Positions 36,401-49,320 are shown, counted from the stretch's first letter. The stretch: DNA of 64,000 nt from Sipunculus nudus (GCA_026874595.1 CM049314.1:25121729-25185728), one strand, 5' to 3'. Notes: generated by a model from the letters alone, not told the origin. A program made the numbers and translations.

Positions 36401-37783
36401 ATTTTGGCCTTTTGTGCAGGATATCTCCAAAGGTATCCAACACAGGAACTTCATTTCTTCAGTGCTATTGCATGATATTTACATAATCTTGGTCAAGTTC
36501 AAAGATGATTTTGACCTACTTACAAGGTCACAGAGCTTAGTATGGAAAAAAACTTAGGAGCTTATTTCTCAGGAAGAATTTGGTGGATTGTTATGAAACA
36601 TGGTACATACCGCTCCAATTTAAATTTATGACTGATTATCAGCTTTTGCTAATATTCTGGTTTCGCAATGCAATGCTTACAGATACTGGCCTAATGTTTG
36701 GTCTGTGGGCGCATAATGACCACTTACAGATCGAGTTTGCGTTATGTCCCAGTTTACCTATTTTTGACCATATGACAGATCCTGAACATAGAAAATTTCA
36801 TGAAAGACAGAAATTTTTATGAAAAATGAATATGTATGGACTTTTTTCACAATGCCTGCAGATACTGGCCCGATTTTTGGTGTGTTGCCTGATAATGACC
36901 CATTACAGATCGAGTTTGCATTTTGCCCTTGTTGCATTTTGACCAAACGACCCCTCCTGAACTTAAAAAAATTTACAAAATTTAACAAATGTTTCTAATT
37001 TGCCCCAGGCAGGGGCATTCATGTTGTTCCGACACATCTAGTTATTGGATATATTTATAAGTATTGGGAAATAGGACACAACCCTACATAAATTCCTCTC
37101 CTAATACATACATAAAGGACTGAATTGCCAGCTTTGATACTAAATAATAATTTGCAATTATTATGAATAATTCCTCTGGAGGCAATTTTTAGTTACACTT
37201 AAATATTTTATTAACTATGAGAAAGAAGATTAAATCTCAAGGGAAGTATGTACTAAAAAATAAATTTATGTGAAATATATATGAAAATAATATAAAATGT
37301 ACAAGTATGCATATAAGTATGAATCAATATTTTACATATAATAGGGCCTTAACAATGGGTTGCTTTTAAATTACATGTATTCAAGAGTTCATACAATTAT
37401 CTTATAAAATCGACTCGAAATGCCCCAATTACAATCATTGAGGTTTTAAAATATAAAAAAAAAACAGAACTAAAGAAGCTGAAATAATTAAGATCTCAAG
37501 TATCATTAGGCTTCTTGTAAATGACAGACACAGTATAGGAAAATTTCGTTGGTAACTGGATGATATAGGTGCTGTAAATATTATTTAAACATGATTTATA
37601 GTTTATAGCACTCATGGCTGCGCAAGGTCTAGAATCCTCACAGTAGTTAAAGTAATAGTAATAGTAACCCATGTAATAGTAATAGTAGTAAAAGATAAAA
37701 TGTCTTAATAGTAGTAGTAATAGTAATAGTAATATCAGAAATTGAAAGTAATGGTAATAGTAATAGATATAGACCTATGTCTG
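33453..37783. mobile_element. Element L: hAT-like element with (AATAGT)n subterminal arrays
   Basis: The ends are inverted: CAGACATGGGG at 33453 and CCTATGTCTG ending at 37783. The flanking 8-mers are CTTTTTTT (33445-33452) and CTTTTTCT (37784-37791), a near-perfect 8-bp duplication as hAT elements make. Both ends run into AATAGT/TAATAG arrays (33461-33600; 37640-37770). The body (33650-34720, 37042-37640) has an inverted relative at 45650-47548. A 2.3-kb E-A element (34727-37041) is inserted within it. There is no transposase ORF. Confidence 0.6.
34727..37041 (+). mobile_element. E-A copy 1: Helitron/Helentron-like element
   Basis: The 5' end is TTATGCCCCCGCCAC-AAA-GTGGCCGGGGCATA, a strong hairpin. 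The interior carries tandem units of about 190 bp (TGCAGATA...GATTTTTGGTGTGT...GACCAGTTACAGAT) and a nested GTCY-rich segment from about 35634 (AGCCCTCAGCTCAT...ATGGGCT). Near the 3' end GCCCCAGGCAGGGGCAT repeats the 5' motif inverted, and the element ends ACACATCTAG|TT at 37041. The empty site survives in the inverted copy at about 46434-46455. There are no real ORFs. Confidence 0.7.
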
Positions 37784-37875
37784 CTTTTTCTGTTACCCAA
37801 GGTATATTATTGATAAAACAGTTAATAACATTTGGTAAATTATGGAATTTTGAAGTAAATAATTATTGTAACTGT

Positions 37876-38847
37876 TAATTGTATCCCCAGACAAAGTCGG
37901 GGGATACTATGTTTTTATACTTGTCCCTCCGCCGCGGCATATAAATCTTGTTGGCGTGATAACTCAAAAATTTTTCAGGGATCTTTACCAAACTTGGTAT
38001 ATGTATAGATATGGGTGAGAGGATGACGCCTATTTAAAATGAGGTCATGACCTTGACTAGGAGAGTGTCGTTGACCTTGAATAGCTCCAATTTTGGGGAA
38101 AATCACACAAATTCTTAAATATCTCAAGAAATCTTGCATGGATTGTTCCCAAAATCAAGTTGATGGAAGATCATGGATAAGGTTGTCGTGTTCCAGAAAC
38201 TTGTGGCGCCACCTATCATTCTTAACTTGTTTTCATGCCGTTTAATACCCCCAAAATTGCTACTTGACAGTACTGTGAGCATTATAAGTAAAAAACTAAT
38301 GGACAGATTTCTTTTATATTATGCATATACATAGATATGAGTTATGGGATGATGTTTATTTAAATTGGGGTCATGACCTTTCCTATGAGAGTGACCTTGA
38401 CCTTGAATATTGCCATATATGGTGAAAAATCACAGAAAATCATTAATATCTCAATAAGGGATGCATGGATTGGTCCAAAAATCAACTTGATCGAAGGTCT
38501 TGGAAAGTATAGTCATGTACAGGAAACAGGTGACGCCACCTATTATTCTTTTACTTGTTTTCGTGCCATTAAATACCCCATCAATGCCACTTAACAGGTC
38601 TGTGAGCATATTATAAGTCAAAAACTAATGGACAGATTTCCTTCATATTATGCATATACATAAACATGGGTTAGGGGATGATGTATATTTAAATTTGGGT
38701 CATGATCTTTTCCATGAGAGTGACTTCTTCTATGAGTTTGGTCTAATATTAATTGTTGCTGAAGATGGGGGGCCTATTCTTAAAGGGGGGGGGGGATTAA
38801 TTGTCTGGGGATACTATTGCACCTGTGATGCCAAGAAATATCTAGTT
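37876..38847 (+). mobile_element. E-B: Helitron/Helentron-like element
   Basis: The 5' hairpin is GTATCCCCAGAC-AAA-GTCGGGGGATAC (37881-37907). The interior has an approximately 300-bp unit repeated two or three times (GGGTCATGA(C/T)CTTTTCC(A/T)TGAGAGTGAC and GACAGATTTC(T/C)TT at about 38304 and 38630). The inverted copy of the 5' motif, GTCTGGGGATAC, lies near 38799, and the 3' end is AAATATCTAGTT (to 38847). The architecture is the same as E-A and R1 but the sequence is unrelated. Confidence 0.62.
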
Positions 38848-39115
38848 TTAATCCTCTTTCTTCTTATTTCATCAAATTGGTGAGACCAGTGGAAACTGGT
38901 GAATTCGGCCAGTTCTAATTTTACCGTAGTTGACCAGGTCTTATCAACCTGGCTATATTATATGTTCACCCGCCTGGCCCTGTGCTAACCCAAGTCATGG
39001 AGCTTTCATTAACCTGGCCTAAGAAATTCTTCGACAGTGCCCTTGGCTTGAGATGAAAGGCACGTGTTGTAGTAGCCATTTTAAGTAAAAAAAAATTGGA
39101 ACTGATTCATGTGAC

Positions 39116-39134
39116 GGGGGGGGGGGGGGGGGGT
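39116..39134. repeat. Poly-G run
   Basis: About 18 G residues. Other G runs lie at about 38787-38795, 39826-39842 and 41082-41094. Confidence 0.9.
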
Positions 39135-39231
39135 CAGACTTCCCATGTGACGTAATTATCTGCTTTGTACAACAGGGTCTGACCTTCAGCCTTCGGGATT
39201 GCATTCTTAATCTGTGTTACATAACACTTTG

Positions 39232-39453
39232 GCCCAAGTATAGAATCCGGCCTGCATTTCCCAAGATGGGTCTAAACTCACTGGACTGTCTCATATTAGA
39301 AGTAATCAATATAAATTATATAAGCTGTGACATGCCTGATGAGATGACATCCACATGCTTCTTACTTCTCAATTACATGAGTCCTAAACATCATAACATC
39401 CGTCTGTATACACCCATAAACTTGTCCATGTAGGCCAGATTCTATACTTACTC
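39232..39453. repeat. Short inverted-repeat element
   Basis: AAGTATAGAATCCGGCCTGC at 39236 pairs with the inverse of GTAGGCCAGATTCTATACTT (about 39431-39450), giving about 20-bp arms round a 180-bp interior. No target duplication is apparent. Confidence 0.5.
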
Positions 39454-39984
39454 CAACATAAACACCAACTGAGGCAGTTGATAATTAATTGCCAAACTTA
39501 GGCAGCTATAGTGACTAATACCATGTGTGAATATTGAAGATAACCATGACAACGGTTGCAAATGTTCATTCGAGCAACTGGTTGCTTAAAGGGCTATGTA
39601 CACTGGTTAAGTGCACATTAATTGGACAGAATTAAGACTCTTTCTTATCAAATATAATTGCCAACATTGTAATCTCTCTCTTCTTCCTAATCCCTGTGTT
39701 CAGTGCGTAGTGATTAACTGATGTTAATTAACACAAGATCTCTGTTGCATGAAGCCTGCCCCTACCTGTGACCAAGTTCATGTACCCTGGTTCCTCTAGT
39801 GCACTGAAGCTTGACTGAGCATATGGGGGGGGGAGGGGGAGGGGACTTCTTCCTGCGACCCCTCCCCCATAGTAAGAAGAACAGCCAAATTAAAATACAT
39901 CCTTCCTCTGGGCCCATCCAGTAACCGCACCCCCAGCCACCAACTTAGGATGCTATATCTGACATGTCAGAGTTGAGTCCAAAT

Positions 39985-40140
39985 ACTTTTAAAGTAATCA
40001 GTGACAAATAGAGTTTCTTTTTAAAATAATCCATTATAATTACAGTTACTCTTGTGTTTTCTGAAAAGTAATCAATTACAGTTACCTGTTATTCTTAAAG
40101 TAATTGCAATTACATTTTCAATTACTTTTGTGCTTAAAGG
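39985..40140. repeat. (GTAATTACA)-type array
   Basis: Imperfect clustered repeats of AGTAAT(C/T)/CAATTAC. A similar cluster lies at 60583-60735. These resemble subterminal arrays of hAT-like MITEs, but no clean ends were found. Confidence 0.45.
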
Positions 40141-41127
40141 CTATTTACATTATGATAGTAACAACAACTGGGTCAGATATTGGTGTGCTCTCTTTTTAAA
40201 AATCTGTGACAGTCGCGTGACAATGACTAAATGAATTTAATTAAATGTTTTTCCGTTTAAATAAAGTGCATTTAGCAGGAAAGCTCTCCAAGACTGCACT
40301 TATTTCTCCATCAACATCTTCTGGATCACCTGATCAGAATCCTGATCAAATTCAGATGTACTTCATAGGCACTAGAAACATATTGATCCACGCTGAGAAA
40401 TGTGCGTCACTATGCCAACTTGATGGTTGCATCATAGGTCAAAAGTGTCTCCTCTATAGAAATAAGGAGGCTCCAATTAGGCAAAACCTTTGCTTATTAT
40501 CCATGTACCGGTAGTGTCAACTTGCATCCCATTTGGAGACTGACACTAAAGTTAAAATGGGTAATAATGATCTTGATTGCCAAATTGGCAAAGAATCGAT
40601 CAAACAAAAGCACTGTGGCAACCCAGATTACCTGGTTACAATTACTAGGTTCAAAACAGGCTGGGAACTTGGCTATGAACTATCCAGCAGCACTTAATAC
40701 CAATACATGGGTGCCTTATTTACAGTCTAAAAATGTTCACAAGTTTACTAAGGCAGACGGCCAGGTGGTGGCTTCCACATAGACATATATGTTCACTAGT
40801 ATGCCTGGACTCTTATTGTATATCTTAAATTTACATCAGGTTGACAATGACATATGGCCAGAATAATCTTCAGTAAGAATAAAACATCAAGACCATGCAT
40901 CAACTTTATTTCTGTTCGGTTCCTTGGTTGTGTTTTTGTTGGCTCTATTTGTATTACTGCAGATATTAAAAATAGTTATAAAATATAGAAACATACCTAT
41001 CGTACAGAATCCACGCAATCTTAACCATGAAAATCAGGTAAGAGGAAATTCATTCAGGCAAGTCCAAACCTTTTGGTGGTGGGGGGGGGGGGGGAGTGGC
41101 GAAAAAAGTTCATATAGAGCCCTGTGG

Positions 41128-41129
<2 letters not shown>

Positions 41130-41181
<52 letters not shown>
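41130..41181. repeat. (CATA)n(TA)n microsatellite
   Basis: Five or six CATA units followed by about 30 bp of TA. Confidence 0.93.
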
Positions 41182-41187
<6 letters not shown>

Positions 41188-42794
41188 CAACACAATAACA
41201 GCTGCAATTATCTGAAGAGAAAATGTGATTCTTAACTTTAGGATTTTTGTATATAATAAAGTCTAAGGGGGCCCAATGGGATCTGATTGGATGATTAGTC
41301 TGACCCTTGGAGCTGGCAGTTTTTGTCAAGTGATTGCATGGGTTATGCCTTTAGGTGGGGTAAGCATCGGTCAGCTGTTATATATAGGTGATGGCTATCA
41401 GTAATATTTACTTGAAGGAACTTTACTGGGTGTGTTTTTATTCAGTGAATGTCGACGCTGTTAGCTGAGATATACATGGAGACACGCACACTTACAGGAC
41501 AACCAGTACAGCGTAATATTTATACATAAGAAGCGGGGAGTGCCAAGCAATGCAATATTTTATCAGTTTGTAGTATTCGGCTACGTCATTAAACGAAAAT
41601 ATTTTTAAAACCAGCTTTTGAATATATTCAAAATACATACACATATTGAGCATAAAATAAGACAAGATAATAAAATGGGTGAAATGGTTAAAAGCCCTAG
41701 CAAGTATGTAAAGTTTAATGAAATAAGAAGCATCAATTTCATATTTCATGACATATTCTTGCAGTTTACCCGACGTTTACCCATTTAGGATGGCCCTGAC
41801 GTAATTTTTGGCAGTGACACAGACCTAAACAAAATTCTACGATCTGCATAATAGATTAGGGTTTAGAATATAAGGGAAGTGTTTGCAGTAATTAGTGCCA
41901 ATTAATTATCAAGTACCGGTAATAATGATAAGCACAGTCCCGGCTGACTGACCAGCGGCCTCCGCACGCTTGTCAATCAAAGATGGGCCGTGCACCGCCA
42001 GTAAATAGTTAACCAATAAGTAATTGAATATCCTGTTGGTTCTCGCAGAGCTGACAGTGGTCCTGTATACAACCCACGTGGGGTTGACATCTGAATTAAA
42101 AATGCTTATTTTTCCAATGGATACCATATAACGCCAGGAAAATGTTTTGTGACAAGATAGATATAACAAACAACTATAAGGTCACGGTTTTTTAACAAAA
42201 ATGTCAATTTTACGATTTTGGATGATCATAAGACCTTAAGTAATGAAAACTGATCATATGGTATGGTCTGAATTATGTAAGAAACATTCCAGAAGATCAC
42301 ATCCTGTATCAGTACCAACCTTTTGGTTTCCCAAGCTTGCCTTCTGTGGAATTTCTTGGTTTCCTGGTGAATTTCTCTAGCTTTTCCTGTCTGATTTTTT
42401 CATGATGTCAGTGGGAAGCTAGTGCCATGTTTTCCTTCGTTAGCGCAGATAGGAAGTGCACTGCATACTCTACATGTTGTTTATGTCATTTTCTTTCTTG
42501 TTTAAATATATATATATATATATATATAGTTATAAGTATTTCCAGCAAAAGTTTGTTCCAAGTGAAAAAATTGCTGCTTCCTTTAAAAGTTTTACTTTGT
42601 TGTAGGGTTAGCTAGGTTTTTCTGTGTTTCTCACCTGCAAATTTCTTTGTACCTGGCGTAGACCACCTTATATAAAGCTAGTTTACTGAAGTTTAACCAA
42701 GAATCTTAAAAGTTATTTCTTTAAAAGATTATTTCAGAGTAAACAGTTTTTAATTGATCCATGTAAGAAAATGGTTCCAAACAACAAATTTTAT

Positions 42795-43109
42795 GTTCCT
42801 CACAGGGTTGGTGCCAGGTACAAGTGAGAGCACCTAGGTACAGGTACAGGTACTTGTGATTTGGCCAGGTACAGGTACAGGTACTTGTGATTTGGCCAGG
42901 TACAGGTACAGGTACAGGTACAGGTACTTGATTTTCACAGAGTACCTAGGTACAGGTACAGGTACTTAAGAAAGTACCTAGGTACAGGTACAGGTACAGG
43001 AACAAGGTACTTCCTACTCATGACCAGCAGGTACAGGTACAGGTACTCTGTAATGTGTACCTAAGTACAGGTACAGGTACAAGTACCTGGCCCCAACCCT
43101 GGTTCCTCA
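42795..43109. mobile_element. hAT-type MITE with (GGTACA)n interior
   Basis: Perfect 8-bp flanking repeats GTTCCTCA lie at 42795-42802 and 43102-43109. Between them the ends are inverted: CAGGGTTGGTGCCAGGTAC at 42803 and the inverse of CAGGGTTGGGGCCAGGTAC ending at 43101. The interior is almost entirely the hexamer GGTACA in six or so clusters separated by short spacers. An 8-bp duplication and CAGGG ends are hAT superfamily characters. There is no coding capacity, so it was mobilised in trans. Confidence 0.85.
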
Positions 43110-43151
43110 TGCAGCAGTTATACATTGCAGTCGTCCCATGTTTACTTCTTT

Positions 43152-45376
43152 TTATGCCCCCGCCACAAAGTGGCCAGGGCATATAATTTTACCCATGTCC
43201 GCCCTCCCGTCATTCCGTCATTCCAAAATCAAACAGTTGTACAGACTTTTTTTCACAATGCCTGCAGATTTTGGCCTGATTTTTGGTGTGTGGGCAGATA
43301 ATGACCAGTTACAGATCAAGTTCGCGTTTTGTCCCTATTGACCTACTTTTGACCGTTTTACGGCTCCTAAACTTAGAAAATTTCATGAAAAATAGAAATT
43401 TTCATGACAAATACACATGTAGGGACTTCTTTTTCGCAATGCCTGCAGATATTGGCCTGATTTTTGGTGTGTGGGCAGATAATGACCAGTTACAGATCGA
43501 GTTCGCGTTTCATCCCAGTTGACCTACTTTTGACAGTTTTACGGCTCCTAAACTTAGAAAATTTCATGAAAAATAGAAATTTTCATGACAAATACACATG
43601 TACGGACTTTTTTTTGTAATGCCTGCAGATATTGCCTGATTTTTGGTGTGTGGGCAGATAATGACCAGTTACAGGTCGAGTTCGCGTTTCGTCCCTGTTG
43701 ACCTACTTTTGACCGTTTTACGGCTCCTAAACTTAGAAAATACACATGTACGGACTTTTTTTCGCAATGCCTGCAGATATTGGCCTGATTTTTGGTGTGT
43801 TGGCAGATATTGACCAGTTACAGATGAAGTTCGCGTTTCGTCCCAGTTGACCTACTTTTGACTGTTTTACAGCTCCTTAACTTAGAAAAAAAATTTCAAG
43901 AAAAATAGAAATTTTCATGACAAATACACATGTACGGATTTTTTTTCGCAATGCCTACAGATATTGGCCTGATTTTTGGTGTGTATGCAGATATTGACTA
44001 GTTACAGATCGAGTTCGCGTTTCGTCCTGGTTGACCTATTTTTGACCGTTTTTCGGCTCCTTAACTTATAAAATTTCATGAAAAATAGAAATTTTCATGA
44101 CAAATACACATGTACAGACTTTTTTTTCGCAATGCCTGCAGATACAGCCCTGATTTTTTATGTGTGGGCAGATAATGACCAGTTACAGATCGACTTGCGT
44201 TTCGTCCGGGTTGACCTACTTTTGATCGTATTACGGCTCCTAAACATAGAAAATTTCATAAAAAAATATAAATTTTCATGACAAATGTACATGTACAGCC
44301 ATTTTTAGCCCTCAGCTCATAGGCTGATGGGCTATTGTTGTCACCCAAGCTGTCCGTCTGTCCGTCCGTCCATCTGTCTGTCTGGTGTCTGTCTGTCCGT
44401 CCGTTCCGCGTCTGTTAACTTTTACCTTGTGAGCGGGATATCTCTAAAAGGATTCACCATTGGAATTTTATTTCATCAGTGAAGATGTATATCGATAAAA
44501 TCTCGGTCAAGTTCAAAGATGGGTGAGCTTGACCCATTTTTCTACATCTTAGAGCTGATTATAGAAAAACACTCAGAAGCTTATATCTCAGGAACCATTG
44601 TGTGGATTTTCACAAAACTTACTATGATCATTGGGACTGATGGTCTGTATGTGCTGCACAGTTTTGGTGGTGCCACCTGCAATTTCTGATTTTTTAATGA
44701 AATTTTATCGGATTTTTTTCAATTTTGGCCTTTTGTGCAGGATATCTCCAAAGGTATTCAACACAGGAACTTCATTTCTTCAGTGCTATTGCATTATATT
44801 CACAAAATCTTGGTCAAGTTCAAAGATGGGTGACCTTGACCTACTTTTCAAGGTCACAGAGCTTAGTATAGAAAAAAACTTAGGAGCTTATTTCTCAGGA
44901 AGCATTTGGTGGATTGTTATGAAACTTGGTACATACCTCTCCAATTTAAATTTATAAATACTGATTATCAGCTTTTGCTAATATTCTAGTTTCGCAATGC
45001 AATGCTTACAGATACTGGCCTAATGTTTGGTCTGTGGGCGCATAATGACCACTTACAGATCGAGTTCGCGTTTCGTCCCAGTTAACCTATTTTTGATCAT
45101 ATGACAGATCCTGAACATAGAAAATTTCATGAAAGACAGAAATTTTCATGAAAAATGCACATATATGGACTTTTTTTCACAATGCCTGCAGATACTGGCC
45201 TGATTTTTGGTGTGTTGCTTGATAATGACCCGTTACAGAACGAGTTTGCATTTTGCCCTTGTTGACCTACTTTTGACCATACAACACCTCCTGAACTTAA
45301 AAAATTTTACAAAATTTAACAAATGTTTCTAATTTGCCCCAGGCATGGGCATTCGTGTCATTCCGACACATCTAGT
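43152..45376 (+). mobile_element. E-A copy 2: Helitron/Helentron-like element
   Basis: Same 5' hairpin (TTATGCCCCCGCCAC-AAA-GTGGC), same roughly 190-bp internal units (five or six from 43240 to 44280), and same nested GTCY-rich segment (44305 onwards, AGCCCTCAGCTCATAGG...ATGGGCT). The 3' end is the same too (GCCCCAGGCATGGGC...ACACATCTAGTT). It has more copies of the 190-bp unit than copy 1. Its insertion site is not the same as copy 1's. Confidence 0.7.
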
Positions 45377-45649
45377 TTAATTTCTGCTTTGTGTAGTACA
45401 GTTCTCTAGGTTCCACCACCAGGGATGGCACAGAGCAAAGAATTGTAATCAGACCAGTGAGAGCATGGTATCACTTTGTGCATCCAGCTCCAAATTTTAC
45501 CTGTGACACCTGATCATGTTTGTCTGATTACACAGGGTCTGACTCAGGAAACAAATTTTATATGTGAGCTCTAGAATCTTCTTATACACATAATATCCAG
45601 GGAGGTTATGGGCAGATCTCTTTGGAAAAACATAAAATTAAGTCATGGT

Positions 45650-47548
45650 CAGACATGGGGTCGATTACAGTTGTTCTATTACTGTTACTATTACTTTCAA
45701 TTTCTGATATTACTATTACTATTACTATTACCACATTCTATCTTCTATTACTATTACTATTACTATTACTATTACTGGGGTATCTATTACTGTTACTATT
45801 ACTATTACTTAAACTGATGGGAAGATTCTAGACCTTGCGCAGCCATGAGTGCTATAAACTAGCACTGCAATCACATGTTTAAATAATATTACAAGCACCT
45901 ATATCATCCAGTTACCTACACAATTTTCTTATACTGTGCCTGTCATTTACAAGAAGCCTTATGATACAGGAGATCTTAATTTTTTCAGCTTTTTTTAATC
46001 CTTTTTTTTATATTTTGAAACCTCAACAGTCAACAGTAGTAATTGGGGCGTTTCAAGACGAAATTATAAGATAATTGTATGAACTCTTGAATACATGCAA
46101 TTTAAAAGCAACCCATATCAGTACCCTGGCATATGTAAAATATTGATTTATAATTATATCCATACTTGTACATTTTATATTATTTTCATATATATTTCAC
46201 ATAAATTTATTTTATACTACCTACTTCTGTTTAGATTTAATCTTCCTTCACATAGTTAATAAATAATGATTTTCAGAGTAACTAAAAATTGTCTCCAGAG
46301 GATTTATTCATGATTATTGCATATTATTATTTCGTATCAAAGCTGACAATTCAGTCCTTTATTTATGTATCAGGAGAGAAATTTATGTAGGGCTGTGTCC
46401 TGTTTCCCAATCATTATAAATATATCTAATAAAAATACTGTTTACATCAAGATTCTGGACAGAACCAAACTGGAGACAAAAGAACCCCATCTTCTCAGGT
46501 ACATATGTTCATTTGGATGTGATGCCATGTTTTATTTCATCACATAGTACATCTTGAGAGTGAACAGAGAGGTGGTAAACTTTACAATAATGGTAGCATG
46601 CATGTCTTTTATTCTTCAGGCATGCCCTTCTTCATTGCAGCAAAACCGGCATAGAATAATATAGGAATATGGAGTGATTTAAATTTTCATCAATTTTACA
46701 AAACAAATAAAATATTATTTAAATCACTTTCACAATAAATTTGGTATTAAATTATCTTGTTCGTTGAATTTTGTACATAACAGGATATAATTATTTGATA
46801 TTAAATTTCAGATATTAAATAATAAAATATTAACAGTTACTTATATTCTCATATTCTATAATCAAATTAATGAATATCATGAAAAAAATGGTTCATTTAA
46901 TTTTTAGAATATAAATTAACATAATTTTAGATACTGAATCAAGGTCTGCACAATTGGTACTATGAAATAACAGACAAATATTAAAAGAATAGTTTTAAAA
47001 GAATATGTATATAGATTTACTCGATAATACATGTGCCTGCAGTTTGAACTTATCCAAGTGATTGTAGTACTAGCATGAGTTTATAGCATTGTAGGCTTCA
47101 ATACATTATGGGTAGGAAAAACACCATAAGCTTATCATGAACATTTTGGGTCTGCAGTGTATCTGGTTCCATATTATATTTTTCTTGAATGTGTGTTCTT
47201 GCAGTCTGTATGATTAAAATGCAAACTGGCTTGTGAAAAAAATATCTAGGTACATTTCAGAATATGCATATGGATTGATGGATGTGAGATAAGAAGTACA
47301 TGTCTCAATAATAATACACTATTTATCTGTCTCTTAACATCAAATGTGCCTCTGTTTATCCATGGTTTAGTAATCAAAGGTCAGATTGTGCCAGGTAACT
47401 TATATGGCTGTGACCTGCTCTGTCCAGTACTTTGATGTAATTAGCACCAGTGGTCACCAGCAATGTGGCAGCTGGCCCATGCTTGCCTCAACAATAGGCA
47501 CATCCTGGGCAATTACTAGACAAGAACTGAGTCTGTTCAGCATTATAT
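45650..47548. mobile_element. Element R: inverted relative of element L, truncated
   Basis: It starts CAGACATGGGGTCGATTAC at 45650 and passes through an (ATTACT)n array (45676-45815). It then matches the inverse of 37640-37042 and, without interruption, the inverse of 34724-33650. It ends near 47548, short of the second (AATAGT)n array, where a different tandem repeat begins. It preserves the empty site of E-A copy 1 (ACTGTTTACATCAAGATTCTGG region, 46435-46460). Confidence 0.65.
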
Positions 47549-47554
47549 GCTGAT

Positions 47555-47945
47555 ATCCAGGAAGGTCCATGGCAATTCTCCTATGAATCTTGAAATTTCG
47601 TCACTTTGACCTATATTCTGTGAGCTATAGGAAAAAAAAAGATTTTAGCTTTGTGAAAGTCAGATAATCGTAAATCATAATGGTTGGATGTTAGAGAAAA
47701 TTCAAGGTCCTGGGCAAATCTCCTTCGGCACCTAAGATCAGGTCATGATGACCAATATTCTGTGAGCTTCAAGCCGAAATCCTGGTTTTGATCAAGGAAA
47801 AAGTCAGACAATTACAGGATACAGATCTTCACTGCTGGATCTAGAAACTTCTTACTTAATGTAAAGGGAGGTCAGTGTTATGTCTCCTTGGCAGTCTTAA
47901 ATTAGGCCACTGTGATCTATATCCTGCAAGATGTCTGAAAGAAAA
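47555..47945. repeat. ~130-bp degenerate tandem repeat, 3 units
   Basis: Each unit has GGTCC(A/T)(T/G)GG-CAA-TCTCCT, TTAGGTCA/ATTAGGCCAC and TATATTCTG(T/C)(G/A)AG. The wording matches the internal repeats of the element at 51940-56018. Confidence 0.55.
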
Positions 47946-48219
47946 TGATTGACGTACCCTGTAAGGCTGGTTTACTTATAGATCTTGGATGTCACTGTAT
48001 CAGCCAGAACAGAGTTTTGCAGATACTGTGTTTTTAGCCTGCTGCCATTGCATAGGTTTCCAGAGAACTTCTCCATAACCACTGGATAGAATTTTATGAA
48101 ATTCAGAATTATGACAGGGTCACATGTGAACTGCTGCGCCCTTATTATAGTTTGACCTTTCCTCTTCACTTAGCATCCATCTGTGAGTCAGTTTTCACAC
48201 ATTAACCCACATATCTTCA

Positions 48220-49320
48220 GACTGGTTTGACCGAAATTTTGCCAAGTGTAGCTCTGGGATAGCTTTATGTCATACAAAAAATGGTGGTGCTACCATCCAC
48301 TGTTTTTTGCACAGCGTCCATATGTTCTTCTGCCTTGGATTAAAATCACTAATATCTGTGCAGTGGTTGGACATATCCTTCTGAAATTTTACATGCATAT
48401 ACATCCTGAATAGCTGTCATGATTTTATGACAGGTGGTGCCACCTACATTTATGTCCACGCTGCAGACATCCATGCTTATATCTGAGGACTGGTTGGACA
48501 TCTATTCCTGAAATTTTGTATGAATATAGGTGTCACATAGCTCATTATTATCCACAAAACTGGTGGCACCACCTGCGACATTCTTTGCATATTGTCCATC
48601 TGTTTTTCTGCCCTGGAAAAAATTCACTCATATCTGGGTTTGATCTTATCTGCCTAAAATTTTGCATGTGTATACATCTTGGTTAGCTTTCTTGTTTTTA
48701 TGACAGGTGGCACCACCTACATTTATGTTTATGCTTCAGACATCCATGCTTATATCTCAGGACTGGTAAGAGTATCAGCCTGTAATTTGGCATGTGTATA
48801 GATCTCACATAGCTCTTTATCACATGCAAAACTGGTGGCGCCACCTGAAACCATTATTCCACAGGTGTTTCTGTTTGTCTCCTATGGGATAAAATCACTC
48901 ATGTCTGGGTAGTGGTTTATCTTCCTAAAATTTTGCATATGTATACATCTTAGATAGCTTTCATGATTTTGTGGCAGGTGGCGCCAGCTATGATCACGTT
49001 TATGATGCAGACATCCATACTAATATCTCAGGACTGATTTGATGTATTAGCCTGTAATTGTGCATGAGTATAGATCTTACATAGCTCTACTGAGTATACA
49101 AATTTGGTAGCCCAACTAACAACCATTTTGTATGGTGTCCGTCTGTTCATCTGCCTAGGGTAAAAATCACTCGTATCTCAGCAGTGGGTTGACTTATCCA
49201 CGTGAAATTTTGCATAGGTATACATCTTTGATAGCATTCTATTTCAAATAACAGGTGGCACCACCTACAGTCATGTATACCTGGCACACATCCATGCTAA
49301 AATGCAACACATCTCACTGT
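48220..49320. repeat. ~272-bp tandem repeat, 4 units, each with a palindromic GGTGGCRCCACC
   Basis: Units are anchored at about 48432, 48702, 48975 and 49250 (ACAGGTGGYRCCACC). Shared text includes AAATTTTGCAT(G/A)(T/G)GTATACATCTT and ACATCCATGCTTATATCTCAGGACTGG. A related second palindrome (AACTGGTGGCRCCACC) lies midway in each unit. Most likely the tandem core of a decayed Helitron-like element. Confidence 0.65.

Noticed and set aside
40245-40782. Two adjacent plus-strand ORFs (89 and 86 residues)
   Set aside because: No recognisable motif, no good start or splice context, and they lie deep in the PELP1-like intron; length is compatible with chance.
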